From the NCBI RefSeq assembly GCF_000759025.1, contig NZ_JPOS01000084.1, positions 124,001 to 188,000 of the forward strand: DNA of 64,000 nucleotides, read 5' to 3'. The stretch's first letter is position 1. Each line of letters starts with the position of its first letter. This DNA comes from Phaeodactylibacter xiamenensis. GTDB taxonomy: Bacteria > Bacteroidota > Bacteroidia > Chitinophagales > Saprospiraceae. Both the position numbers and the translations under genes were made by a program. Shown here piece by piece: positions 37,579-46,290 of this stretch. Below the pieces are notes generated by a model. It ran no database searches, was not told the DNA's origin, and saw only the letters and a program-made list of their open reading frames with translations.

Positions 37579-38796
37579 ATGCACCTTATTGTCCTTTCCG
37601 GCCCTACAGCAAGTGGTAAGACACGGCTCGCCATTCAACTGGCGCAGCACTACGATACCGTTATTGTCTCCGCCGACAGCCGTCAGTTTTTCCGGGAGAT
37701 GACGATTGGGACCGCCAAGCCTGATGCAGAGGAACTGGCAGCCGCTAAACATTACTTTATTGACAGCCACAGCATAGAAACCAACTACAGCGTAGGGCAA
37801 TACGAGACTGAGGCTCTGGAGCAGCTGCAGGAGCTTTTCACTAAACACGAGGTCGTCATCCTCACCGGCGGCAGCGGGCTCTACCTGAAAGCCGTTTGTG
37901 AAGGGCTGGATGCTTTCCCGGAAGTCCCGAAAGCGGTGCAGGCAGGTGTGGAGGCCGACTTTCGTGCCCATGGGCTTGCCTACCTGCAGGAAGCCCTGAA
38001 AGCCGCCGACCCGGACTACTACGCTGAGGTGGACCTTGACAACCCGCACCGGCTTATACGTGCCTTGTCCGTTTACCGTTCCAGCGGAAAGCCCTTTTCC
38101 AGCTTTCGCCAAAAAGCAGCTGGGCAGCGGCCCTTCCAACCCATCTACCTGCAACTGCAGTGGCCAAGAGCAACGCTTTACGAGCGCATCAACCAACGCG
38201 TGGACCTGATGCTTGAGGCCGGACTCGTGGAAGAAGCCCGATCTTTATTCCCCAAACGCCACCTCACTGCCCTGCAGACCGTTGGTTATCAGGAGTTATT
38301 CGACTACTTCAGCCAGCAAACCACGCTGGAGGAAGCCGTAGAACTCATCAAGCGCAACAGCCGCCGCTACGCTAAACGGCAGATGACGTGGTTTCGAAGA
38401 GATGGGTTTTGGAAGCTTTTCCACCCTTCAGAGTGGGAGGCGATCCGAAAATACACGGACCAAGCTATACAGCACCGGTTAGCCTGGTCGCAGGAGCGCC
38501 ACAAGGATAATTTGGATGGCAAGGTTTATCAGGATGGCACCTGTATTGCCCGATTTGAAAGGGCCCTGCGTAAAGATCAAAGCCTGACGGTAGCTGATCA
38601 GGCGCCTCCTACGCCCTTGTCCTGGATACTCTGGCATCAGGTTCGGCTCCTGGCGCTGGAAGACCAAGCGGCTTTTATGCACACGGCCTTGCCCACTGAT
38701 GAATTAAACTGGCCGGTTGCCCTACCGGAAAGCCTCCCAAACTGGATGCAAACCACGATCTCTCCCACCGGCAGTACTTACCACATCCCCGGATAA
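37579..38796 (+). CDS. miaA: tRNA dimethylallyltransferase MiaA with C-terminal extension
   Basis: 405 residues. The nucleotide-binding loop GPTASGKTR (about 7-15) and ADSRQFFREMTIGTAKP are typical. TGGSGLYLKA, LTALQTVGYQELFDY and the NSRRYAKRQMTWFRRD region complete the normal MiaA, which usually ends near 300-310 residues. Here about 105 extra residues follow, unrelated to MiaA and without a motif I recognise (Trp-rich, with SLTVADQAPPTPLSWILWHQ). The enzyme adds the isopentenyl group to A37 of tRNAs reading UNN codons. The extension probably was gained by loss of the native stop or by fusion, and it ends 136 bases before the MFS gene start. Confidence 0.9.
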   Translation: MHLIVLSGPTASGKTRLAIQLAQHYDTVIVSADSRQFFREMTIGTAKPDAEELAAAKHYFIDSHSIETNYSVGQYETEALEQLQELFTKHEVVILTGGSGLYLKAVCEGLDAFPEVPKAVQAGVEADFRAHGLAYLQEALKAADPDYYAEVDLDNPHRLIRALSVYRSSGKPFSSFRQKAAGQRPFQPIYLQLQWPRATLYERINQRVDLMLEAGLVEEARSLFPKRHLTALQTVGYQELFDYFSQQTTLEEAVELIKRNSRRYAKRQMTWFRRDGFWKLFHPSEWEAIRKYTDQAIQHRLAWSQERHKDNLDGKVYQDGTCIARFERALRKDQSLTVADQAPPTPLSWILWHQVRLLALEDQAAFMHTALPTDELNWPVALPESLPNWMQTTISPTGSTYHIPG

Positions 38797-38932
38797 GGAA
38801 GTCACCACCAAACTATCCCCATCCTTATGCGTTCCCTCTTTGAATCAAGCACCTCAGCGTGCCCTTTTCCAAACCGATGACAGCCCTGTCTGCTGGCACA
38901 TCGGTTTTCAATTTCCAGACCTTTTCCTAAGC

Positions 38933-40231
38933 ATGAGCCCACTTCAAAGCGTACTTAACGGCTACAGGCAAGTTCCCCGCCATGTCATCTATCTGATTGT
39001 GGCGCAGTTCTTTGTGCAGGGCATCAATACGGCTTTCTTTCTGCTCCTCAATTACTATATGGCAGAGGAAGGTTTTGCGGATTATGAAGTCGCGGAAGTA
39101 CTTTCCTACCGGTTCCTCGCGGTCTTTTGCCTGGCTTTCCCAATCGGTCTGTTCATCAAAGGGCGGCGTTTGAAGCCCTTCTTTTACGTGGCTACAGTTG
39201 CTACCCCGGTCATGTCGCTGGTGTTGCTGCACGCTATTGGAGCAGGCTGGACGCAGGTGGTGAATGCTTCTGCCATGCTCTGGGGGCTGGCTTATACCTG
39301 CATGCAAATCACGGTACTGCCTTTTATCCTGCTGAATGCCCGTAAAGAGGCCCACTCGGAGGCCATTTCGCTTTCCTTTTTGTCCTTCTCCGGTACCATT
39401 TGCCTGATCGGTATTGGCAATTTCATTCTGACTCAAATCGACCCGGCATTTTTTACGGAAAAGCGGGTACTGCAAGGCATCTCTGTTTTGGGGCTCACCG
39501 GTGCCTTCTTCGTTTCCCGGATTCGGGTGCCGGAACAGCTGTCGCAAAAAGTGCCTTTCCGGAAAGTGCTGCACGGGTACGACTGGGGGACGATTTTCAA
39601 AGCCCTCACCCCCACCCTGATTATTGCGGTTGGTGCCGGTTTTACTATTCCGGTCATCAATCTGTTTTTCCTCAATGTGCATGGGCTGCCCTCCGATCAG
39701 TTCTCGCTGGTAGGCTCCCTGACTTTTTTCCTGGTCGCCATGACGGTGGCCATCATGCCGTATGTCCGGCGCAGTTTCGGATACAAGGTCGCCATTACCT
39801 TTTTTCAGTCGGCTTCCATTTTTATGCTGTTTGCCCTGGCCACCACGGAGTACTATGCCCACCTGCCATTTGCCCTGGGCATTGCCATCGGAGCCTATGT
39901 GCTGCGACAGCCTCTTATGAGTGCTGCGGCGCCCATGACTTCCGAATTGACGATGTACTACGTAGGCCCCAGAAACCAGGAAATCATGAGTGCCCTCAAT
40001 GCTTCTGTCTGGTCGGGCAGCTGGTTTATCTCCATGAAGCTGTTCGGCTGGCTGCGGCAAATGGAGTTCCGCTATGTTAGCATTTTCCTGATTACCGTCG
40101 CCATGTACATTGTGGGCGTGGCCTGGTATGCCTACCTCATCCGGCAGTATGAACGGGAGCGGCAGGGGGAACATTCTGAAGGTGAGCGAACCAAGCTAAA
40201 ACCGGTGGAAGCAGGGAATAAAAGCCCGTAA
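38933..40231 (+). CDS. Major facilitator superfamily-type transporter
   Basis: 432 residues from the ATG at 38933, chosen because it places a helix start (HVIYLIVAQFFVQGINTAFFLLLNYYM) normally; an earlier ATG at 38717 overlaps miaA. Twelve membrane segments can be traced, with LGIAIGAYVLRQPLMSAAAPM in the second half. The C-terminal tail is charged (YERERQGEHSEGERTKLKP). The substrate cannot be assigned. It lies downstream of miaA on the same strand. Confidence 0.75.
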   Translation: MSPLQSVLNGYRQVPRHVIYLIVAQFFVQGINTAFFLLLNYYMAEEGFADYEVAEVLSYRFLAVFCLAFPIGLFIKGRRLKPFFYVATVATPVMSLVLLHAIGAGWTQVVNASAMLWGLAYTCMQITVLPFILLNARKEAHSEAISLSFLSFSGTICLIGIGNFILTQIDPAFFTEKRVLQGISVLGLTGAFFVSRIRVPEQLSQKVPFRKVLHGYDWGTIFKALTPTLIIAVGAGFTIPVINLFFLNVHGLPSDQFSLVGSLTFFLVAMTVAIMPYVRRSFGYKVAITFFQSASIFMLFALATTEYYAHLPFALGIAIGAYVLRQPLMSAAAPMTSELTMYYVGPRNQEIMSALNASVWSGSWFISMKLFGWLRQMEFRYVSIFLITVAMYIVGVAWYAYLIRQYERERQGEHSEGERTKLKPVEAGNKSP

Positions 40232-40435
40232 ATCCAAGCAAAAAATCTACATCGCCGGAAGCATAAAAAGCAAATCCCGTTTGCCGACAAGAATCATCAG
40301 CAGACAGTGACAAAAGTCACCCGCCTGCCCTTCACGGTATCGTACATTTATGGCACAAAACAAACGAAAGACAACTGTTTTTCTAGTTCGCAAAAGGTAA
40401 ACGGCCCGGGCCGTAACCAATGAAAAAAGCCAAAC

Positions 40436-42874
40436 ATGCCGACCGTTAGCACTAAGCCAATGACACAAGGGGCTGTGCCCAATACCTCACCCGCGTGTTA
40501 CCACTGTGGTGAGCCCTGTGCGCCCACTCATATTCAGCTGGACGACAAAGACTTCTGCTGCGAAGGTTGCAAGACGGTCTTCGAAATACTGGATGATAAT
40601 GGCATGTGCCGTTATTACGATCTTGATGAGCAGGCTGGTATGAGCCTCAAAGGCAAAAAGCAGGCTGCTTTCGCCTATCTGGACGATCCTGATGTCCGGG
40701 AAAAGCTCATCGATTTTGCCAATGACGATCAGACCCGCGTTACCTTCTTCATTCCCGCCATCCACTGCGCTTCCTGCCTTTGGCTGCTGGAAAACCTCTA
40801 CAAGTTCAATCCTGGCATTCAGGCCACTACCGTCAACTTCGTTAAAAAGGAAGTATACGTCACTTTTGACGAGTCAGTGATCAGCCTCCGGCAACTGGTC
40901 GAACTGCTGGACAGCATTGCCTACACGCCTGCCATCAACCTGAGCAATCTGGACGGTAGCCAAAAACCATTGGTCGACCGCTCCTTTTACTACAAATTTG
41001 GGGTGGCTGGTTTTGCGTTTGGCAATATCATGCTGCTCAGCTTCCCGGAATACCTGGGACTGGATAAGACCCTGGAAGGCGAGTTTTTCCAGCTGTTTGG
41101 GTATCTGAATATCCTTTTAGCCCTGCCCCTGGTCTTTTATTCTGGCAGCGACTACCTCAAATCCGCATGGCTGGGCCTGAAAAACCGCAACCTGAATATT
41201 GACGTGCCGATTGCACTGGGCGTATTGACTCTTTTCGGCCGTTCCGCATTCGAAATTCTGACCCATACCGGAGCCGGCTACCTCGACAGCCTTGCCGGGC
41301 TCGTTTTTTTCCTGCTGGCTGGCAAATGGTTTCAGCAACGGACGTACCACAGCATCTCTTTCGAACGCGATTATAAGTCTTATTTCCCTATTGCGGCCCA
41401 TCGCAAAAACGAAGACGGCAGCACCACATCCACCACCCTCGACAAGCTGGACCCGGGCGACATCATAGAAGTCAAAAATGGCGAGCTTATTCCTGCCGAT
41501 GGTGTCCTGCTTAACGGAGAAGCAGCGATTGACTACAGCTTTGTGACCGGCGAATCCGAACCCGTTGGGCGTAACAGCGGGGAGAAAGTCTATGCCGGAG
41601 GGCGGCAAACCGGCAGCAGCATTGAAGTCAGCCTGACCCGCCGCGTTTCCCAGAGCTATCTGACTCAGCTGTGGAACGATGAAGCCTTCACCAAGGCCAC
41701 CGATTCCCGTACCAGTGAACTCGCTAACCGCGTGGGCAAATACTTCACCTTTGCCATTCTGATTATCGCCTTCACCACGCTGGGCTACTGGCTGCAGTAC
41801 GATACCGGCCTGGCGGTTAACGCCTTTACAGCAGTACTGATCATAGCCTGCCCCTGTGCCGTGGCCCTTGCAGTGCCCTTTATTTTCGGTAATGCGCTGC
41901 GCGTGCTGGCCCGCAACCGGTTTTTCCTGAAAAATACGGCAGTAATAGAAGCAGTAAGCAATGTACAATCCATCATTTTTGATAAAACCGGCACCCTCAC
42001 CGATCGCCATCAGAGTTCGATCCACTTCGAGGGAGCTCCGCTTGATGCCCACGAAAAGCAAATGGTACGTGCTCTGTTAAAGCCTTCAAGTCATACCCTG
42101 AGCCAGCAAATCGTAGCCTATCTCAGTGCTGATGAACCGGCTCAGGACACCGCTTTGTACCCGGTATCCAACTGGGAAGAGGTAGTTGGGCAAGGTGTAG
42201 CCGGCAACGTATCCCATTATCATTTAAAAGCTGGCTCGGCTGCATTTATGGATAAGAAAGTGGCTGCAGAAAGCGGGGTGTATATCCAAATCAACGGGCA
42301 GGTAAGAGGTGCGTTCCGGCTGGAAAACCATTTCCGTACTGGTCTTTGGGAAGTGGTACACTACTTCGCTCAGCAAGCACGCCTTTTTCTCCTCTCTGGT
42401 GACAACGACCGGGAACGGAGCTTGCTGGAACCTGCATTCGAAGGCAAAGGGGAAATGTTTTTCCGGCAGAGCCCGCAGGACAAGCTGCAATTCGTCCGCA
42501 AATTGCAGGCGAAGGGAGAAAATGTGATGATGCTGGGCGATGGGCTGAACGACGCCGGTGCGCTGAAGCAGAGCGATGCAGGAATCGTCGTCGCAGAAAA
42601 TACCAATAACTTCACCCCGGCCTGTGATGCTATCCTCGATGCAGCCCACTTCGACCGCCTGCCCGGCTTCGTTGAGTTTGCGCGTAAGAGTATCCGGCTG
42701 GTGTACTATGCCTACGGTTTTGCACTCATCTACAATATTATCGGGCTGAGCTTTGCCGTGCAGGGCGCTTTGTCCCCCATCGTGGCAGCGATTCTGATGC
42801 CACTGAGTTCGATAAGTATCGTGTTGTTTGGGACGTTGTCCAGCAACATCCTGGCCCGTAAGCTGAAGCTTTGA
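40436..42874 (+). CDS. Heavy-metal P-type ATPase, FixI/CcoI-like copper transporter
   Basis: 812 residues. The Cys-rich N-terminus (CYHCGEPCAP, FCCEGCKTVFEIL) and HMA-type domain (AIHCASCLWLLENL) mark the FixI/CcoI class that supplies copper to cbb3 cytochrome oxidase. The transmembrane core has the CPC metal site at 472-474 (ACPCAVALAVP), the phosphorylation motif with D516 (FDKTGTLT), TGES in the actuator and GDGLNDAGALKQSD in the nucleotide domain. Eight membrane helices are expected. No cbb3 oxidase (ccoNOPQ) gene is in the window, so the partner is elsewhere. Some 100-residue inserts make it longer than plain Cu ATPases. Confidence 0.88.
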   Translation: MPTVSTKPMTQGAVPNTSPACYHCGEPCAPTHIQLDDKDFCCEGCKTVFEILDDNGMCRYYDLDEQAGMSLKGKKQAAFAYLDDPDVREKLIDFANDDQTRVTFFIPAIHCASCLWLLENLYKFNPGIQATTVNFVKKEVYVTFDESVISLRQLVELLDSIAYTPAINLSNLDGSQKPLVDRSFYYKFGVAGFAFGNIMLLSFPEYLGLDKTLEGEFFQLFGYLNILLALPLVFYSGSDYLKSAWLGLKNRNLNIDVPIALGVLTLFGRSAFEILTHTGAGYLDSLAGLVFFLLAGKWFQQRTYHSISFERDYKSYFPIAAHRKNEDGSTTSTTLDKLDPGDIIEVKNGELIPADGVLLNGEAAIDYSFVTGESEPVGRNSGEKVYAGGRQTGSSIEVSLTRRVSQSYLTQLWNDEAFTKATDSRTSELANRVGKYFTFAILIIAFTTLGYWLQYDTGLAVNAFTAVLIIACPCAVALAVPFIFGNALRVLARNRFFLKNTAVIEAVSNVQSIIFDKTGTLTDRHQSSIHFEGAPLDAHEKQMVRALLKPSSHTLSQQIVAYLSADEPAQDTALYPVSNWEEVVGQGVAGNVSHYHLKAGSAAFMDKKVAAESGVYIQINGQVRGAFRLENHFRTGLWEVVHYFAQQARLFLLSGDNDRERSLLEPAFEGKGEMFFRQSPQDKLQFVRKLQAKGENVMMLGDGLNDAGALKQSDAGIVVAENTNNFTPACDAILDAAHFDRLPGFVEFARKSIRLVYYAYGFALIYNIIGLSFAVQGALSPIVAAILMPLSSISIVLFGTLSSNILARKLKL

Positions 42875-42939
42875 GCGCGGCACATACGCACCAATGACGC
42901 TTGCGAACCCAAAAGCACTGGAGTTGTTATGTGATTTTT

Positions 42940-42947
42940 TACATTTG
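42940..42947 (+). promoter_or_regulatory. -7 promoter box of queA
   Basis: TACATTTG is a perfect TAnnTTTG element. Transcription would begin near 42954, only a few bases from a possible TTG start at 42953, which supports the GTG at 42977 as the real start. Confidence 0.6.
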
Positions 42948-42976
42948 CGCGATTGCGAACCAATTACCAGAGCCTA

Positions 42977-44206
42977 GTGGATCCCAAGTCTATCAATATT
43001 AAGAATTTCTCCTACGAACTGCCCGAGTCCCGGATTGCTAAATTCCCGTTAGAGGAGCGGGATGCCTCCAAACTGCTGTATTATAATGGCGGAAAAATCG
43101 ATGCTCATTCCTTTCGGGCGCTACCGGAACTACTGCCCGAGGGCGCACTGCTGGTTTTCAACAACACCAAGGTCATCCACGCCCGACTGCACTTTACCCT
43201 GCCCAACGACAAACGGCTGGAGATCCTCTGCCTGGAGCCCCTGGCACCGGCTGAATACCAGCAAAACTTTTCCAGTGCGCAGAAAGTGCGCTGGAAATGC
43301 CTTGTCGGCGGCAACCGAAAGTGGAAAACCGGTGTAATCGAAAAGACGATCACTACCGAATTGGGGGATGTGCAACTCCAAGCCACCCGGATCGGCCGCA
43401 TGGAAAACGCCTTCGAAGTTGAATTCGAATGGAATGATGACCGTATAGCCTTCGGATCATTACTCGCGGCAGCAGGCATTATCCCCTTGCCCCCTTACCT
43501 CAACCGGGAAAACGTGCCGGAAGACGAAGACCGCTACCAAACCGTCTATGCCAAGACCAAAGGCTCGGTGGCAGCGCCTACCGCCGGGCTCCACTTCACG
43601 GACCGGGTATTTGATGACCTGAAAGAAAAAGGCATCTCAACACTGGAAGTCACCTTACACGTGGGCGCCGGAACATTTAAGCCGGTATCAGCCGAAGCAC
43701 TGGCTGACCACCATATGCATGAGGAGAGTATTTACATCAATCTTGCCACACTGAATACGCTCATTGCCCATCTGGAGCAAGGTAAGCCAATCATTCCGGT
43801 CGGCACCACGAGTATGCGGCTGTTGGAAAGCCTGTACTGGCATGGCCAAAGCCTCTGCTCAGGTCAACCGGCATCCTTTATTGATGTGCAACAGTGGACA
43901 CCCTACGAAGAAGGCAAGCGCCCCTCCACTCTGGAAAGCTTCCAGGCGGTGCGGCAAGCCATGGAAGCCCAACAGCAGGAAACCGTGCAGGGCTACACAC
44001 AGTTGATCATCGCCCCGGGCTATACCTTCCGGGTTTGCAACGGCATCATCACCAACTTCCATCAGCCACAGAGCACCCTGTTGCTCCTGATCGCCGCACT
44101 GATTGGAGAGGACTGGAAAAAGGTCTATGACTTTGCCCTTAGCGAAGGCTTCCGCTTTCTTAGCTATGGAGACAGCAGCTTGCTATTGCCAGGCAGTCAA
44201 AACTAA
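42977..44206 (+). CDS. queA: S-adenosylmethionine:tRNA ribosyltransferase-isomerase QueA
   Basis: 409 residues from the GTG at 42977 (VDPKSINIKNFSYELPESRIAKFP); the earlier TTG at 42953 coincides with the predicted transcription start. Family motifs include FNNTKVIHARL, SVAAPTAGLHFTD, VTLHVGAGTFKPV and GTTSMRLLESL. The enzyme transfers and isomerises the ribosyl of SAM onto preQ1-modified tRNA to form epoxyqueuosine. It ends four bases inside the convergent decarboxylase gene, so the 3' ends overlap. Confidence 0.93.
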   Translation: MDPKSINIKNFSYELPESRIAKFPLEERDASKLLYYNGGKIDAHSFRALPELLPEGALLVFNNTKVIHARLHFTLPNDKRLEILCLEPLAPAEYQQNFSSAQKVRWKCLVGGNRKWKTGVIEKTITTELGDVQLQATRIGRMENAFEVEFEWNDDRIAFGSLLAAAGIIPLPPYLNRENVPEDEDRYQTVYAKTKGSVAAPTAGLHFTDRVFDDLKEKGISTLEVTLHVGAGTFKPVSAEALADHHMHEESIYINLATLNTLIAHLEQGKPIIPVGTTSMRLLESLYWHGQSLCSGQPASFIDVQQWTPYEEGKRPSTLESFQAVRQAMEAQQQETVQGYTQLIIAPGYTFRVCNGIITNFHQPQSTLLLLIAALIGEDWKKVYDFALSEGFRFLSYGDSSLLLPGSQN

Positions 44207-45423
44207 AGCGCTTCCACCAGTTCACTCAGCGCATCTATTGTCACATGGTCCATCACCACTACCTTATACCATTCCGGTTGGGAATGGCTGTCGGGCACAA
44301 GCCCAAACTGCTCTGCCATTTCTCGGGAGATACCGCTTTTGTGGATGGTGACGATATTAGACCCGGGGTGCCGGTAAAACCGGATAGCCCGGCCCCTGAG
44401 TTGCTGACACAGCCACTCCGTCCGGTAGTTCAGAATATGGATTTTCTCAAACCAGCCATGCGGGCCGTAGGTCATCAAAATCATCCAAACGGAAATGGCA
44501 TTTGCCCCCGAGCGGCTTCCGCTTAGTGTGGCGTCAAGTCCCTGCACATATTGGGCTTCCTCAGTATAGGCATATTTCATCCACCCTTTTCGGATCAGGA
44601 AAATACCGGTACCATAGGGCGCTTGTACCATCTTGTGGGCATCAAGGGTGATTGAGGTTACCCTGGGGTTGGAAAAATCCAGGGTGTGCTCAATCTTTGA
44701 AAAAGGGAAAAAGAATCCGCCGTACGCGCCGTCCACATGCAATTGATAAGGCTGCCCGGTTTCCTCCAATACCTCCATATAAGGCTCAGGATGATCTACC
44801 GACCCAAACATGGTGGTCATCATATTACAGACTACGATAAAATACTTAGCCCCGGAGGTCTGCGCTTCGGCAACTGTTTCCCGGATGGCGGAGGCTGTGA
44901 TGCAGCGGTCTTCCGGGCTCGTTGCTACGGCAAAGCCGTGCACGCCAAGCAAATTGGCTGCTTTATGCATAGAGTAATGAGCGTCCGCCGAGCACAGAAT
45001 AGCAATTTCAGTGGCAGCAGCCCCGTGCTCCCGCATAAAGTAGTTCCGGTAGATCCACATGGCTTGAATATTGGCTTCCGTACCGCCACTGGCTACGTAG
45101 CCATCAAACTGCCCTGCTTCTGCTCCATTAAGAATATCCACTGCGCACAGGGCTATCAGCTCCCGCTCAATCTCCTGCGTACCGGCGAAGAAACTCTCTG
45201 AATCGCCCAGGGTATGGCAGCCGATGTGATTGGGGTTTTGTACCAGGGTAGCCAGGAAAGGGGCTTCGCGCAGCATGGCGGGCTGAGGGGTAAACACTTT
45301 CTCATCCAGGTGGGAGGCCGGTAAGCCAAGAGGAGAACGCTCTTTGTAATCCACATTTTTGCCCAGTGCCTCGAATACCCGCTGATGGATTTGCGCGGGG
45401 GTCTGTTTGCTCCAGAATTGCAT
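44203..45423 (-). CDS. Group II PLP-dependent decarboxylase
   Basis: 406 residues from the ATG at 45423; a second ATG at 45495 would add 24 unlikely residues. PLP is bound at the Lys of TLDAHKMVQAPYGTG. The pocket motifs YVASGGTEANIQAMW and HVDGAYGGFF are typical of group II decarboxylases acting on aromatic amino acids, histidine or glutamate. Which amino acid cannot be told from motifs alone. The queA 3' end overlaps by 4 bases. Its upstream region (45424-45744) is shared with the divergent regulator gene. Confidence 0.85.
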   Translation of the reverse strand: MQFWSKQTPAQIHQRVFEALGKNVDYKERSPLGLPASHLDEKVFTPQPAMLREAPFLATLVQNPNHIGCHTLGDSESFFAGTQEIERELIALCAVDILNGAEAGQFDGYVASGGTEANIQAMWIYRNYFMREHGAAATEIAILCSADAHYSMHKAANLLGVHGFAVATSPEDRCITASAIRETVAEAQTSGAKYFIVVCNMMTTMFGSVDHPEPYMEVLEETGQPYQLHVDGAYGGFFFPFSKIEHTLDFSNPRVTSITLDAHKMVQAPYGTGIFLIRKGWMKYAYTEEAQYVQGLDATLSGSRSGANAISVWMILMTYGPHGWFEKIHILNYRTEWLCQQLRGRAIRFYRHPGSNIVTIHKSGISREMAEQFGLVPDSHSQPEWYKVVVMDHVTIDALSELVEAL

Positions 45424-45744
45424 TTTTGCAGCATAGATACGCAAAATGGGCGGCAATGTACTACAATGCAGTATTGGCACGAAAGCCCCTGTCAATACTA
45501 GACTCCCGAAAGCGCCCTGAGAAAAGGTTTATCGTTTTAGGCACTTTTTTTTCAAAAATTCACTGGACATCAGCAGATTATTCACTAAAATTGCATCTGC
45601 AAACACAAAATAAAATGAGCAACATTTTTGCTCGTTCTTTTCTTGGTATTCCCTATCGAAAAGGTCGGCAATAAGTAATCACAGCTTTTTTTCACCGCTT
45701 TAGCTTGCTTATTTACCAAGCTTGAGTAATTTTATTACTCAATC
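45424..45744. other. Divergent intergenic region with regulator-proximal palindrome
   Basis: 321 bases between the decarboxylase gene and the regulator gene. It is AT-rich and noncoding as far as I can see. The only clear structure is the palindrome at 45722-45742, described separately. Confidence 0.4.
45722..45742. promoter_or_regulatory. Operator-like palindrome before the winged-helix regulator
   Basis: Perfect inverted repeat TTGAGTAAT-TTT-ATTACTCAA. Its right end is two bases from the ATG at 45745. A dimeric winged-helix repressor bound here would block initiation of its own gene, so this is a candidate autoregulatory operator. Position and symmetry are seen; function is inference. Confidence 0.55.
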
Positions 45745-46290
45745 ATGATAGAAACCTTAATATCCTCAAAGACACGAATTAAGCTGCTGATGAAGTTTTT
45801 CATCAACAGTAAGACTACGAGCTACCTGCGAGGCTTGCAGCAGGAGTTTGGAGAGTCTTCCAATGCCATCCGTGTGGAACTCAACCGCCTGGAAGAAGCT
45901 GGAATGCTTCGCTCAGAGACCGTTGGCAACAAAAAAATGTTTCGGGCCAACGATCAACATCCACTCTTCTTTGAGATACACAATATACTTTTAAAGCAAA
46001 TTGGCGTAGACCGGGTCGTGGAGCAGGTCATAGAACGCCTGGGCAATGTGGAGCGGGTATACCTGATCGGTGATTTTTCCAGGGGCATAGACAGTACCAT
46101 CATCGACCTGCTGATTATCGGCACCGTAGACCGGAGCTACCTGCTAAGATTAGTGGAAAAAGCGGAGAAAGTGGTCAATCGGAAAATCCGGTATCTGCTC
46201 TACGAAGCAGAAGAGTTTTCCGAAAGCATGCTCGACCGTTTCACGCCCGAGCCTCTTCTACTTTATTGCAATAAAATGGAAATGAACTAG
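45745..46290 (+). CDS. Winged-helix regulator with nucleotidyltransferase-like domain
   Basis: 181 residues. An ArsR-type winged helix fills the first 75 residues (SSKTRIKLLMKFFINSKTTS, FGESSNAIRVELNRLEEAGM). The rest is a nucleotidyltransferase-like fold with RVYLIGDFSRGIDSTIIDLLIIG, where the usual GSxARG is GDFSRG. Similar proteins sit at the head of exopolysaccharide loci in Bacteroidota. The stop is directly followed by the lhgO start, so the two are translationally linked. It probably regulates the operon and itself (see palindrome). Confidence 0.75.
   Translation: MIETLISSKTRIKLLMKFFINSKTTSYLRGLQQEFGESSNAIRVELNRLEEAGMLRSETVGNKKMFRANDQHPLFFEIHNILLKQIGVDRVVEQVIERLGNVERVYLIGDFSRGIDSTIIDLLIIGTVDRSYLLRLVEKAEKVVNRKIRYLLYEAEEFSESMLDRFTPEPLLLYCNKMEMN

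Noticed and set aside
38927-40174. A 415-codon open frame antisense to the MFS transporter gene
   Set aside because: It mirrors the coding frame of an evident 12-helix transporter and is rich in His, Gln and Gly like typical antisense frames; no family likeness.
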